A stretch of DNA of 64,000 nucleotides from Duganella guangzhouensis (GCF_009674535.1 NZ_WKJK01000002.1:310001-374000); one strand, 5' to 3'; shown: positions 17,146 to 25,812, counted from the stretch's first letter. The notes: a model not told the origin generated them from the letters alone. Translations and numbers: made by a program.

Positions 17146-19044
17146 TTACTTCCAGTCGCCGCGCAGCGCGGCGACGCGCTGTTTCAGGTCTTCCGGCGTG
17201 ACGTCGCTGGGCGCCACCGGTTGGCCGACCGCCAGCGCCAGCCGCGAACGCAGGCCGTTGCGGAAGGCGCGCTCGAATACATTTTCCTGGTTGCGGCTCA
17301 GCAGATGGCCCCACAGGCCGCGCAACGCCATCGGGATCACCGGCACCTTGCTGCGCTCGATGATTTTGGCGACGCCGCCCTTGAAGTCGCTGATGTCGCC
17401 AGTGCGGGTCAGCTGGCCCTCGGGGAAGATGCACACCAGCTCCCCCTCATGCAGCGCCTGCGCGATGTCGACATAGGCTTTCTCCATCAGCCACGGGTCT
17501 TCCTTGGCCGGCGCGATCGGAATGGCGCGCGCGGTGCGGAAGATCCAGCCCAGCAGCGGCAGCTTGAAGATACGGTGATCCATGACGAAGCGGATCGGCC
17601 GTGGCGCGGCGGCGCCGATCACGATCGCGTCGACATAGCTGACGTGGTTACACACCAGCACCGCCGCACCCTCGCTCGGAATGCGCTCGGCGTCGACGGT
17701 GTGCACGCGGTGCACGGTGTGGATCAGCAGCCAGGCCAGGAAGCGCATCAGGAATTCCGGCACCAGCGAGAAGATGTAGATCGCCACCACCGCGTTCAGC
17801 AGCGCCGTCACCAGGAACAGTTGCGGGATGGTGAAGCCCTGCCCCAGCAGCACAATCGCCAGGCCGGCCGCCGCCACCATGAACAGCGCGTTCAGGATAT
17901 TCATGCCGGCGATGGTGCGCGAGATGTGCTGCGGATCGCAGCGCAGCTGAATCAGCGCAAACAGCGGCACGATGAAGAAGCCGCCGAACATGCCGATCAT
18001 CAGCACGTCGAACAAAATACGCCACATGCCATGCTGGGCCAGCAGCGCCAGCGCGTCCAGGTGGGCCCCGGCGACGGCCGTGCTGCTGAACGCCAGGCTG
18101 GCGAAATACAGATCGATGCCAAACACGGTCAGGCCGATCGAGCCAAATGGCACCAGGCCGATTTCCACCTTGCGGCCGGACAGCCGCTCGCACAGCAGCG
18201 AGCCACTGCCCACGCCCAGCGAGAACACCGTCAGCAGCAGCACGAAGGCACTGTGGTCGCCATGCAGATAATCCTTGGCATACACCGGGAACTGCGCCAG
18301 CACCAGCGCGCCGTAAAACCAGAACCACGAGTTGCCCAGCATGGACAGGAACACGCTGCGGTTCTTGCGCGAGAAATTGATATTGCGGATCGATTCGCTG
18401 ACAAAGTTCCAGCTGACCTTCAAGTCCGGCGCCGGCGCCGGCGACAGCGGAATGCGGTAAGCGGCGGCCAGGCCCAGCGCCGCGACCAGCACAGTGGCGG
18501 CGGCTTCGTACAGCAGGCCATGCGGCTGCTGCACCACCAGAATCGCGCCCAGCACTTCGCCCATCAGGATGCCGACGAAAGTGCCCATCTCGGTGACGCC
18601 ATTACCACCGATCAGTTCATCCGGCTGCAGCTGCTGCGGCAGATACGCATATTTGACGGGGCCGAACAGCGTCGAATGCACGCCCATGCCGACCACCGCC
18701 GCGATCAGCAACCACAGATGATGCGTCACCCAGCCAATGCCGGCCACGCACATGATGCCCAGCTCCAGCCACTTGACGAAGCGGGTCAGGCTGGACTTTT
18801 CGAACTTGTCCGCCAACTGCCCGGCGGTGGCCGAGAACAGCACATACGGCAGGATGAACAGACCGGGAATCAGATTGGTGATGGTGGACGGCGCCAGCGT
18901 GGTCCAGCTCAGCGCGTCGAAGGTGATGATGACGATCAGCGCGGTCTTGAACAGATTGTCGTTAAACGCGCCGAGAAACTGGGTCCAGAAAAACGGCGCG
19001 AAGCGGCGCTGCTTCAGAAGGGCAAACTGATTGGGCTGGCTCAT
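17146..19044 (-). CDS. LplT-like MFS transporter fused to PlsC acyltransferase
   Basis: 632 aa. Residues 1-410 are an MFS lysophospholipid flippase (LplT type: FFWTQFLGAFNDNLFKTAL, FGPVKYAYLPQ). Residues about 430-632 are a PlsC-type acyltransferase with CNHVSYVDA (H-x4-D) and FPEGQLTRTGD. Enterobacterial Aas carries the acyltransferase fused to an acyl-ACP synthetase, with LplT separate. Here the transporter and acyltransferase are joined and the ligase is missing. Likely role: import and reacylation of lysophospholipids at the inner membrane. The 3' end converges with the hybrid kinase 7 bp away. Confidence 0.88.
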   Translation of the reverse strand: MSQPNQFALLKQRRFAPFFWTQFLGAFNDNLFKTALIVIITFDALSWTTLAPSTITNLIPGLFILPYVLFSATAGQLADKFEKSSLTRFVKWLELGIMCVAGIGWVTHHLWLLIAAVVGMGVHSTLFGPVKYAYLPQQLQPDELIGGNGVTEMGTFVGILMGEVLGAILVVQQPHGLLYEAAATVLVAALGLAAAYRIPLSPAPAPDLKVSWNFVSESIRNINFSRKNRSVFLSMLGNSWFWFYGALVLAQFPVYAKDYLHGDHSAFVLLLTVFSLGVGSGSLLCERLSGRKVEIGLVPFGSIGLTVFGIDLYFASLAFSSTAVAGAHLDALALLAQHGMWRILFDVLMIGMFGGFFIVPLFALIQLRCDPQHISRTIAGMNILNALFMVAAAGLAIVLLGQGFTIPQLFLVTALLNAVVAIYIFSLVPEFLMRFLAWLLIHTVHRVHTVDAERIPSEGAAVLVCNHVSYVDAIVIGAAAPRPIRFVMDHRIFKLPLLGWIFRTARAIPIAPAKEDPWLMEKAYVDIAQALHEGELVCIFPEGQLTRTGDISDFKGGVAKIIERSKVPVIPMALRGLWGHLLSRNQENVFERAFRNGLRSRLALAVGQPVAPSDVTPEDLKQRVAALRGDWK

Positions 19045-19148
19045 GGGGGCGGTATCCGTTCTTTATGAAATTTCCGGAAAGATTGAGCGGATTATAACCG
19101 CATGCCGCCTCACAAAGGCATGCAGAAAGGCAACTGTCGTGCGCGGGA

Positions 19149-19598
19149 TCAACGTATCCAGGCGTTCAGCGCATCGTCGGCGCCGCTGGTGGCCAATCCA
19201 CCGTCAACGCGCGCGGTGGGGCCAGGCACGGCAGTGGCCCGGTCCAGGATCAGCTCGGCATCCGCGATCAGCTTGCGCCGCTCCAGAGCATGCAGGAAAG
19301 TCGCCTCCGCTGCAGCCATCTCACCTCGGTTGCGAGTGCGCAGATCTGGGTCCAACGCCAGCAGTCGCGAAAATTCGGCAAACTCTTCGGTGCGAGCTAT
19401 TTCCACAGCACCACGATTAGCTTCCAGCCACGCCAGAAAAATTCTCGCTCCCGGCTTGTCTGTATGCCTGCCTACTTCGAACTCAACCATATCCGGGATG
19501 AGCACGCGCGCGCCCAGCAGCTTGAGCGTGTCAAGCGCATCCGCCACCGCAAGCGTTATCAGCGGGCCGGCATCGGTAACGATCAGCGCAATGTTCAT
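19149..19598 (-). CDS. PIN-domain protein, probable toxin
   Basis: 149 aa. The N-terminus TDAGPLITLAVAD holds the first catalytic Asp (D9) of PIN RNases. Further acidic candidates are E39/E41, E93 and D113-D119, giving the usual metal-binding cluster. Start ATG 19598 overlaps the stop of the upstream small gene as ATGA. I preferred it to longer in-frame starts that would run back across that gene. Such two-gene overlaps are typical of toxin-antitoxin pairs, where the PIN protein cuts RNA. Confidence 0.75.
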   Translation of the reverse strand: MNIALIVTDAGPLITLAVADALDTLKLLGARVLIPDMVEFEVGRHTDKPGARIFLAWLEANRGAVEIARTEEFAEFSRLLALDPDLRTRNRGEMAAAEATFLHALERRKLIADAELILDRATAVPGPTARVDGGLATSGADDALNAWIR

Positions 19599-19813
19599 CC
19601 GAACACCCGCTCGAACAGGCGTTGCTGCGTGAGGTTGTAATGCTGACGGGCATCCACTCGTGGCAAAGGCAAATGACGATGCGCCATCTCCTGCAGGATC
19701 TGGCCGAACCACAACTCACTGGCCTGCTCAATCTCCCGCCGCCCCATGCGTCCGGCGGAATAGGCTGCGAGCAAAACATCCAGATCCAAAGCTGCGGCGA
19801 CGATTTTTCCCAT
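19595..19813 (-). CDS. Small protein upstream of PIN gene, probable antitoxin
   Basis: 72 aa from ATG 19813, which has GGGAGA 6 bases ahead; a GTG at 19828 is the alternative. I do not recognise the family. The sequence is helical with no clear DNA-binding motif (AAALDLDVLLAAYSAG...LPLPRVDARQHYN). The role is inferred from position: it immediately precedes and overlaps the PIN gene, and a palindrome lies in the promoter region. Confidence 0.55.
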   Translation of the reverse strand: MGKIVAAALDLDVLLAAYSAGRMGRREIEQASELWFGQILQEMAHRHLPLPRVDARQHYNLTQQRLFERVFG

Positions 19814-19849
19814 GGCACATCTCCCCACGCCAAGTCCATGGATCGACTA

Positions 19850-19864
19850 TACACCTGCGGTGTA
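19850..19864. promoter_or_regulatory. Palindrome upstream of the PIN operon
   Basis: TACACC-TGC-GGTGTA is a perfect inverted repeat 37 bp before the small gene. On the minus strand TATAGT (19852-19847) overlaps its downstream edge and could be the -10. An autoregulatory operator is likely for a toxin-antitoxin pair. Confidence 0.5.
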
Positions 19865-19867
19865 GAC

Positions 19868-20140
19868 TTACCCGACGTGGCGCGCGCCCTTCCGGTGCCA
19901 GGCATCCAGATACGGCAACACCACCAGCACCGTCATGAAGCCGGCCAGCGCGACACACACGCCGCACCAGCCGCCGTAGGTATCTACCGCCGCCGCCACC
20001 GCGCCCACCACCAGTGGCACCGCCAGCCAGCGCAGAAAAGCCTGGCGCCGCAAGGCCGCCGGCCACAATGTCTGATGCGGCGATGCTAGATAAAGACACA
20101 ACGCCGCCAATCCCGCCACGCCCGCACAGATCCAGTTCAT
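19868..20140 (-). CDS. DUF3325-like small membrane protein
   Basis: 90 aa with three hydrophobic segments (about 3-20, 38-55, 60-77). Start MNWICAGVAGLAALCLYLA, and end LPYLDAWHRKG, resemble DUF3325 proteins. These usually sit with PepSY and TonB-dependent receptor genes for siderophore-iron uptake. Here it stands alone, but a Fur-like box precedes it, which supports an iron link. Biochemical role is unknown. Confidence 0.6.
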   Translation of the reverse strand: MNWICAGVAGLAALCLYLASPHQTLWPAALRRQAFLRWLAVPLVVGAVAAAVDTYGGWCGVCVALAGFMTVLVVLPYLDAWHRKGARHVG

Positions 20141-20203
20141 CTCAGGCCTCCGTTCAGATAGCGCCCTGCACCGGCCACGCCAAAATTCCCAAACAAATAT
20201 AGT

Positions 20204-20222
20204 AAATGAGAATCGTTTACAT
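20204..20222. promoter_or_regulatory. Fur-like box upstream of DUF3325 gene
   Basis: AAATGAGAATCGTTTACAT keeps most of the Fur consensus: TGAGAAT-C-GTTTACA against TGATAAT-N-ATTATCA. It lies 63 bp before the DUF3325-like start and touches the end of the kinase gene. It is AT-rich against a GC-rich background. Confidence 0.5.
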
Positions 20223-21518
20223 TCAAAGAGAATTTTGCGGAACGGCTATTGTGATATTGAGACGCGTGCCGGCCGTCAGGCCGGTGTCAATGACGATGTG
20301 GCCGTCAAACGCCGCCACCCGCTCGCGCATGCCGATCAAGCCGATGCCGGTCGATGCCTGCGCCGGATCGAAGCCGGCACCGTTGTCGGCTATCCGCATG
20401 CGCAACTCGCCCTGCCCGAGCGACAAGTCGACACTGGCATGGGTTGCCCGCGCATGCTTGACGATGTTGGACAAGGCTTCCTGAACGATACGATACGCGG
20501 AGATAGCAATATCACCTTCCATCCCCGAGAAGTGGCCGCTGGCACTGAAATCGAAACGGCAACCGCTGCGCGCGCTGTCGTAGTGGCGCACCATCTCCTC
20601 CACCGCCCCGTCCAGCCCCAGCATGTCCAGCACTTCCGGCCGCAGACGGCGCACCAGCGAGCGGCCGCTGTTGTACAGGCCCAGGGTCAACTTGCCGATC
20701 GCCTGCGCCTTGTCGCGCACCTCGCCTTCGGCGCTCAGGTTGGCGATCTGCTGCGCCTCCAGCCGCACCGCGATCAGCGTGGCATTGAGTTCATCGTGGA
20801 TCTCCAGCGCGATACTCTTGCGCTCATCTTCCACCGCCGTGTTGACCTGGCGGATCAAGCGACGCTTCTCCGCATCCGCCTCGCGCAGCGCCTGCAGCGA
20901 TGCGTTCAGCGACGCATCCAGTCCCCGGGCCAACTGCCACGCCAGCAGCACGCACACCAGCAGCCCGATACTGCCGACCAGCAGCTCGACATAAAACCTG
21001 CGGGTCTGCTTCAGCAGCAGCGCGGATGGTGACATCGTCACCCGCACATAGCCCATGGTCTCCACCGTGACGCCGCTGGCGCCAGGCGCGCGGTCCTTCT
21101 GATATGGCTTGCCGTCCGGTCCCAGCATCGCCACCCACATCAAACGCTTGAGGATGGGGGCTTCGTAATAGCGCAGCTCCGCGCCGCCGCCACTGCCGGC
21201 GCGTGCGGCGGCGTGCACCAATTCGCGCCGCTGCGCATCCAGCACCTCGATGCGATCGATGCTCGGATCGGACCGCAGCAGGCCATTGATGGTCAGCTTC
21301 AAATCATCGTAGCGATGCGCGAGTACGCCGAACTCACTGCTGTCGGCCAGCACCTTGGCCACCAGCGGGCCACGCTCGGCCATCTCCTCGCGCACCTCCG
21401 TCAGCCGCGATTGATGCGCGTACCAGACGAACGTGCAGAACAGATAGGCCAGCGGCATGGCGGTCATCGCCATCAACCGCGTGCGCACGCTCCAGCGGCG
21501 CCAGAAGTCCAGCCGCAT
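20223..21518 (-). CDS. NarX/DesK-class sensor histidine kinase
   Basis: 431 aa. TM1 at about 15-32, a periplasmic sensor of about 130 residues, TM2 near 178-195, then HisKA_3 dimerisation with the H-box IALEIHDELNATL. HATPase_c follows (YRIVQEALSNIVKHA N-box, DNGAGFD, GIGLIGMRER). The class phosphorylates a LuxR-type regulator. Its ATG shares a base with the stop of the regulator gene (TGATG), so they are translationally coupled. The sensed signal is unknown. Confidence 0.9.
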   Translation of the reverse strand: MRLDFWRRWSVRTRLMAMTAMPLAYLFCTFVWYAHQSRLTEVREEMAERGPLVAKVLADSSEFGVLAHRYDDLKLTINGLLRSDPSIDRIEVLDAQRRELVHAAARAGSGGGAELRYYEAPILKRLMWVAMLGPDGKPYQKDRAPGASGVTVETMGYVRVTMSPSALLLKQTRRFYVELLVGSIGLLVCVLLAWQLARGLDASLNASLQALREADAEKRRLIRQVNTAVEDERKSIALEIHDELNATLIAVRLEAQQIANLSAEGEVRDKAQAIGKLTLGLYNSGRSLVRRLRPEVLDMLGLDGAVEEMVRHYDSARSGCRFDFSASGHFSGMEGDIAISAYRIVQEALSNIVKHARATHASVDLSLGQGELRMRIADNGAGFDPAQASTGIGLIGMRERVAAFDGHIVIDTGLTAGTRLNITIAVPQNSL

Positions 21519-22156
21519 CAGGGCTCAATCAAGCCATGCTTGACCGCCAGCCGCGTGATGTAGGCCGGCCGATGCACGCCCAGTTTTTCCTTCACCGCCT
21601 GGCTGATATTGCTGATGGTTTTAGTCGAGACATCCAGCTTCTCGGCGATTTCGGCATTGGTCAGGCCCTCGGCCATCAAGGTGAAGATTTCCAGTGCGCG
21701 CTCGTCCAGCTGCGATTGCGGCGAAGCGTCGCCACGCACCGACAGATTGGCCAGACGCTCGGCGACATGCGGCAGGAAGTACAACTGGCCTTCGTCGGCA
21801 CGCCGCACCGCCGCCGCCAGATCGGCCGGATCGCAATCCTTGGTCATGAAGGCGCGGCCGCCGATGCGGTAGGTTTCCTTGATCAGGCTATCCTGATCGA
21901 ACTGGCTGAGGAAGACGATGGCGGCGTCGGGTTGATGTGCCAGGATCTGCTTGGCCACGTCCAGGCCAGTCATCTGTTCACCGAAGCGGATATCCAGCAC
22001 GATCACGTCCGGCCGCACCTGCTGGAACTGCGCCAGCGCGTCTTCCGGCGTGCGCGCCTGCGCCACCACCTCCAGCCCCTGCCCTTCCAGCGACAACGCA
22101 AAACCCGTCATCACGATCGGATGGTCGTCCGCCAGCATCACGCGTATTTTTTTCAT
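21518..22156 (-). CDS. NarL-family response regulator
   Basis: 212 aa. Receiver at 1-120: acidic ADDHP, phospho-acceptor in VLDIRFGEQ (D54 region), LSQ, and K in FMTKDC. C-terminal LuxR helix-turn-helix: TLMAEGLTNAEIAEKLDVSTKT, cut at the recognition helix. It is partner of the overlapping kinase. It is divergent from the TonB-like gene with a 133-bp shared upstream region carrying a palindrome, so that gene is a candidate target. Confidence 0.9.
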   Translation of the reverse strand: MKKIRVMLADDHPIVMTGFALSLEGQGLEVVAQARTPEDALAQFQQVRPDVIVLDIRFGEQMTGLDVAKQILAHQPDAAIVFLSQFDQDSLIKETYRIGGRAFMTKDCDPADLAAAVRRADEGQLYFLPHVAERLANLSVRGDASPQSQLDERALEIFTLMAEGLTNAEIAEKLDVSTKTISNISQAVKEKLGVHRPAYITRLAVKHGLIEP

Positions 22157-22225
22157 TTACTACCTCGAAGCACTTGGATGGTCGAAGCATATCACATCGT
22201 TACAGCGATATTTTGGCTTTTATTT

Positions 22226-22255
22226 TTCCATTCAATGGAATAGTATACTTCCATT
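22226..22255. promoter_or_regulatory. TTCCATT repeats upstream of tonB-like gene
   Basis: TTCCATT-C-AATGGAA (22226-22240) is a perfect palindrome, and a third TTCCATT lies at 22249-22255. The cluster is in the divergent region between the NarL-type regulator and the TonB gene, about 35-64 bp before the TonB start. The binding protein is unknown; the adjacent regulator is the obvious candidate. Confidence 0.5.
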
Positions 22256-22289
22256 AAGTAGCAATTAACACCACCACCAAGGAGCAATC

Positions 22290-22925
22290 ATGAATCAAAA
22301 GAAGAATCTGACTGGCATCAGTACCGTCGTTCTGCTGCATGTGGCGTTGCTTGCGGCATTCCTGCATGGCTCTAAACTGACCGTAATCAAGACCCTGCTG
22401 CCCGAAGTCGATCTGGTGCCGACGCAGGAAGTCCCCAAGCCCAAGGAACGCGAGCCGCAAGTGGAGGAGCCGCAATTGAAGCAGCCGGAGATTCTGGTAC
22501 CCCGACTGACGGACGACATACCGATCGAATCGCCGCCCAGCGTGACGGCGCGTGAAATGACGGAGACGCCACCGGCCCAGCCGCCAGCCGGTCCGCGCAG
22601 CAGCGGCGGGGAGACGACCGCCAAGGGCAAGACGCAGGCAGCGCCGGTGGTGATCCCGGCCGTGGTGGACGCCCAGGCATGCAGCAAGCCCGACTATCCC
22701 AAGAACGCGCTGCGCAACGGCGACACCGGCACCGTCATGCTGGCCTTCCTGATCGGCAGCGACGGCAAGGTGGCCGATTCACGCATCGAAAAATCCAGCG
22801 GCTTCCGGGAACTGGACCGCGCCGCCCAGGCCGGCCTCACACTATGCAAATTCAAACCCGGCACCGTGGACGGCGTGCCACAACAGAGCTGGACCAAAAT
22901 GCAGTACGTGTGGAGCCTGGATTAA
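22290..22925 (+). CDS. TonB-family energy transducer
   Basis: 211 aa. Single N-terminal membrane anchor (about 10-27), a Pro/Glu/Lys-rich periplasmic spacer (EVPKPKEREPQVEEP and similar), and a C-terminal TonB domain (about 130-211: DYPKNALRNGDTGTVML, IEKSSGFRELDRAA). It carries proton-motive energy to outer-membrane receptors. No ExbB/ExbD or receptor is beside it, so it is an orphan TonB. AAGGAG lies 6 bases before ATG 22290. The two Cys in the C-terminal domain (QACSKPDY, LTLCKF) could form a disulfide. Confidence 0.87.
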   Translation: MNQKKNLTGISTVVLLHVALLAAFLHGSKLTVIKTLLPEVDLVPTQEVPKPKEREPQVEEPQLKQPEILVPRLTDDIPIESPPSVTAREMTETPPAQPPAGPRSSGGETTAKGKTQAAPVVIPAVVDAQACSKPDYPKNALRNGDTGTVMLAFLIGSDGKVADSRIEKSSGFRELDRAAQAGLTLCKFKPGTVDGVPQQSWTKMQYVWSLD

Positions 22926-22936
22926 TAAACCGTACC

Positions 22937-22963
22937 GCCGGCGCCATCCGCGCCGGCTTCTTT
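22937..22963 (+). terminator. Rho-independent terminator after tonB-like gene
   Basis: Perfect 8-bp stem GCCGGCGC / GCGCCGGC with a 5-base loop, followed by TTCTTT. It lies 12 bases after the stop and reaches the end of the convergent methyltransferase gene. Confidence 0.8.
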
Positions 22964-23690
22964 ATGCCGCCGGTTTGACGGCGACCAGATTAATCAACGT
23001 TTCTTCGCGCACCGCCGGGGGCTTGATGCGCAGGACCGTCTCCAGCATCCCCAGGTCTTCGCGGCTCCACCACAGGAAGGGATAGGACACCGCGCTATCC
23101 GGCACCGAGAAGCCGGCCGCGCGCACCATGGCCAGGTATTCCGGCGCTGTCTTTTGCACGTCCATCGGATGGCGGAACAGCAGGCGGATGATCCACGAGT
23201 GGATGTAACGCCGCGTCGATTCGGCAAACAACAGCACCCCGCCCGGCTTCAGCACGCGGAAGAATTCCTGGATGGCGCGTTCCTGGTCGATCAGATGGTG
23301 GAAGGTCTGGTGGCAGAACAACAGGTCCACCGAATTATCCGGCAGCTTGATGTTCGAGCTGGAACAGCAGATGAATTCCCCCTGCATGCCATGCGCCGCC
23401 ACCTCCAGCGAAGACGCCTCCAGCATCTCCGGATCGATGTCCATGCCGATCAGACGTTGTGGCGCAAAGCGACGCTGCAGCTTGGGCAGCGAGCGGCCGT
23501 AGCCGCAGCCGACGTCCGCCACCACCGCATAGGAACGCGGCGCGGCCGGCATCATCCGCTGCAAATCCTTCAGCGCGCGCTCCAGCACATGCACGGTCCA
23601 GGTCTCGGTCCGCAAAAACCATTTGCCGAAGGCCGTTTCCGGCACATGCGGCTCGTCCGGGGGCTGGATCACGTTTGGATTGGCGCTCAT
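22962..23690 (-). CDS. SAM-dependent class I methyltransferase
   Basis: 242 aa. Motif I is DVGCGYGRSLP, followed by the acidic IGMDIDPEML, DLLFCHQTFHHL and LKPGGVLLFAEST, the usual order of a Methyltransf_11-type fold. The substrate is not known. It lies about 0.9 kb past the end of the aryl-polyene operon on the same strand, separated by a plus-strand gene. Aryl-polyene clusters often include a methyltransferase, so a tailoring role is possible but unproven. It has its own promoter region, shared with the divergent deacetylase. Confidence 0.82.
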   Translation of the reverse strand: MSANPNVIQPPDEPHVPETAFGKWFLRTETWTVHVLERALKDLQRMMPAAPRSYAVVADVGCGYGRSLPKLQRRFAPQRLIGMDIDPEMLEASSLEVAAHGMQGEFICCSSSNIKLPDNSVDLLFCHQTFHHLIDQERAIQEFFRVLKPGGVLLFAESTRRYIHSWIIRLLFRHPMDVQKTAPEYLAMVRAAGFSVPDSAVSYPFLWWSREDLGMLETVLRIKPPAVREETLINLVAVKPAA

Positions 23691-23745
23691 AAGTTCTCTC
23701 TACTCCTGTTTTATAATATCGGACCTCGTTTAACCGATCGATCCT

Positions 23746-24588
23746 GTGGCTTTTCTACGTTCTCGCCTGTTGCTTGCCGCCCTCACGCTCGTGCTGTCCA
23801 GCGCGTCGGCCGCTCAGGCCGAGCCGGCGCCGGTGCGCTTCCTGCTCACCTTTGACGATGGCCCGGCGTCGGCGGTGAACGACAATCCCACGGTGCACAT
23901 CCTCGAAGTGCTGGAACAACGCCACATCAAGGCAGTGTTCTTCACCCAGCCACGGGCCTGGAACGGCGGCGGCACCGAAATGGGCCGCGCCCTGATCCGG
24001 CGCGAATACCGCGAAGGCCACGTCATCGGCCTGCACTCCGGCACCCCGTTCCACTCCAACCACCGCTTCATGAGCCGCGAGCGGCTGGATGAAACCCTGC
24101 AACTGGGCCTGGACGACCTGAAAAGCGAAACCGGCGTCACGCCCAAGCTGGTACGCCCGCCGTTCTGGGCCTACGATGCCGACACGCTGGCGTCCTATCG
24201 CGCCCACGGCCTGCAAATGCTGCTGACCGACCTGAATGCCAACGACGGCAAGATCTACGGCGTCAACTGGAGCTGGCATAAACGCTCCAACATGCTGACC
24301 CACCTGGCCGAAACCCGCAAACACTGGGCCGCCGGCGCGCTGCCGTCGGTCGATGGCTACACGCCGGTGGTGGTCACCTTCCATGACGTGAACACCTACA
24401 CCTCGCGTCACATCGAGGAATACCTGGAGATCCTGCTCGACGTCGCGCGCGAGCTACAGGTGCCGCTGGCCGAACAGCCGTTCTACCAGGACCACGACCA
24501 GCTGGAGCGCGCCGCATTGGCCGCCACCATCACCGATCCCAATCTCAAGCCGCAGTTGCCCGGCTTGTGGAACTGGCTGTGGCAGTAA
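23746..24588 (+). CDS. Secreted polysaccharide deacetylase (NodB fold)
   Basis: 280 aa from GTG 23746. Signal peptide at about 1-25 ending SAAQAEP. NodB motifs: TFDDGP (catalytic/metal Asp), then HSGTPFHSN where the metal His pair is expected, RPPFWAYD, and the late VVVTFHDVN. It should hydrolyse acetyl groups from a surface or wall glycan. The stop codon abuts the end of the convergent phosphopantetheinyl transferase gene. Confidence 0.82.
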   Translation: MAFLRSRLLLAALTLVLSSASAAQAEPAPVRFLLTFDDGPASAVNDNPTVHILEVLEQRHIKAVFFTQPRAWNGGGTEMGRALIRREYREGHVIGLHSGTPFHSNHRFMSRERLDETLQLGLDDLKSETGVTPKLVRPPFWAYDADTLASYRAHGLQMLLTDLNANDGKIYGVNWSWHKRSNMLTHLAETRKHWAAGALPSVDGYTPVVVTFHDVNTYTSRHIEEYLEILLDVARELQVPLAEQPFYQDHDQLERAALAATITDPNLKPQLPGLWNWLWQ

Positions 24589-25209
24589 TCAGGGCAGCGT
24601 CACCAGATCGATGCGCGGCGCCTGCGCCAACGGCCGCTCGCTACACAACGCCACCGACAATTCCGGATGCGGCACCGATACGCAATAGCCGCCCACCTGA
24701 TTCAGCTTGAAACGCGCTTCCTTCTCGCTCCACAAACGGTAAAAACCGTCCGTGCGATCGTCGCCTGACAAACCCTGAATGCGCGCCCACTGCGCCATTT
24801 CATCGACATCGAACGCCTGCGCCGCCAGCGCCGCCAGATCGCGTCCGCCGTCACGCATTTCAATATCCAATCCCAGCGCCGTCTGCGCGCTGACCGCGCA
24901 CGCCACCCAGCGCCCGCTGTGGGCGATGCTGAAACCGGGCTGCGTACCTTTCAGCACCGGCGCCGTCAAACGCGGCGCCTTGCCGACCTGCTCGTCCAGC
25001 CGCACCTCCTGCGGCGTGACGCCCAGCAGCCGGGCCAGCGCCGCGCGCAGCAGCACCCGACCAACGATGAACTGACGCTGGCGCTGCGCGCGCACAAAGC
25101 GCTGATGGCGCGCCATCTCGCTGGCCGTCAGCCAGCTGCGATAGCGCTGCAGATCGGCTTCCGCCACCGCGTCCGCATCGACCATCCAGAGCGAGGCCAG
25201 CGCGCTCAT
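24589..25209 (-). CDS. 4'-phosphopantetheinyl transferase, Sfp type
   Basis: 206 aa. PPTase motifs: FSIAHSGRWVACAVS (93-107), Mg-binding GLDIEM (D115, E117), and FYRLWSEKEARFKL (W160, K163, E164, A165). It loads the phosphopantetheine arm onto acyl carrier proteins, here presumably the two ACPs encoded at 40563-41114. It is the last gene of the operon and overlaps the preceding lipoprotein gene by ATGA. Confidence 0.9.
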   Translation of the reverse strand: MSALASLWMVDADAVAEADLQRYRSWLTASEMARHQRFVRAQRQRQFIVGRVLLRAALARLLGVTPQEVRLDEQVGKAPRLTAPVLKGTQPGFSIAHSGRWVACAVSAQTALGLDIEMRDGGRDLAALAAQAFDVDEMAQWARIQGLSGDDRTDGFYRLWSEKEARFKLNQVGGYCVSVPHPELSVALCSERPLAQAPRIDLVTLP

Positions 25210-25793
25210 TTCGCCGCAACCGCCTTGTCGTCCGCGCCAGTCGGGCCGCCCACTGCGCGGTCGAAGTTGGCCAGCACGTAAGCCCCCGCCAGCTTGCCTA
25301 CCCGCGTCAGCATCATATTGTCATGTACACCGAACTGGAAGCCGGCCGCCATCGCCGCCGCCCGCTGGAAAAACTCAGGATTGGCAATCTCGACACCATT
25401 GGCGTCGCGTATGGACAGATGCATCAGCACTCCCGAGCTGCCGGCCAGAGGGCCGAGCAGCACTCGCTTGGCGCCGTGTTTGAAGGACAGCTCATCCACC
25501 ACTGGTTCGATCACCAGCTTGCGGCCATTGTCCGGGCGCTGGTTCCATTTCGCCAGCGCTGGTGCAATCTCCTCCTGGAAGTTGGATTCGATCTTGGCCA
25601 GGCCCGCCGCGTCGCTCTGATAACCGGCCTTGAACACCACCGGCTTGACTTCGATGCGGCCATAGGAGGCAAAAGCCTCTTTGGGCGGCGGATTCTGCGT
25701 GCTGCTAGCCTTGATGCTGGTGGCACAACCGCCCACCATCACGGCTGCCATTACGCACGCCACCAGCACAGCGCTCTTGAGGTTTTTATTCAC
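25206..25793 (-). CDS. Outer-membrane lipoprotein, DUF4410-like
   Basis: 195 aa. The lipoprotein signal ends VGGC (Cys about 23). The mature protein reads like DUF4410-type lipoproteins (IEVKPVVFKAGY; KLVIEPVVDELSFK). No catalytic motif is visible. It is part of the polyketide operon, 19 bp after the next gene upstream and overlapping the PPTase gene. A structural or transport role at the envelope is inferred only from signal and location. Confidence 0.65.
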   Translation of the reverse strand: MNKNLKSAVLVACVMAAVMVGGCATSIKASSTQNPPPKEAFASYGRIEVKPVVFKAGYQSDAAGLAKIESNFQEEIAPALAKWNQRPDNGRKLVIEPVVDELSFKHGAKRVLLGPLAGSSGVLMHLSIRDANGVEIANPEFFQRAAAMAAGFQFGVHDNMMLTRVGKLAGAYVLANFDRAVGGPTGADDKAVAAK

Positions 25794-25812
25794 AATATTC
25801 TCTCGTCCGGGA

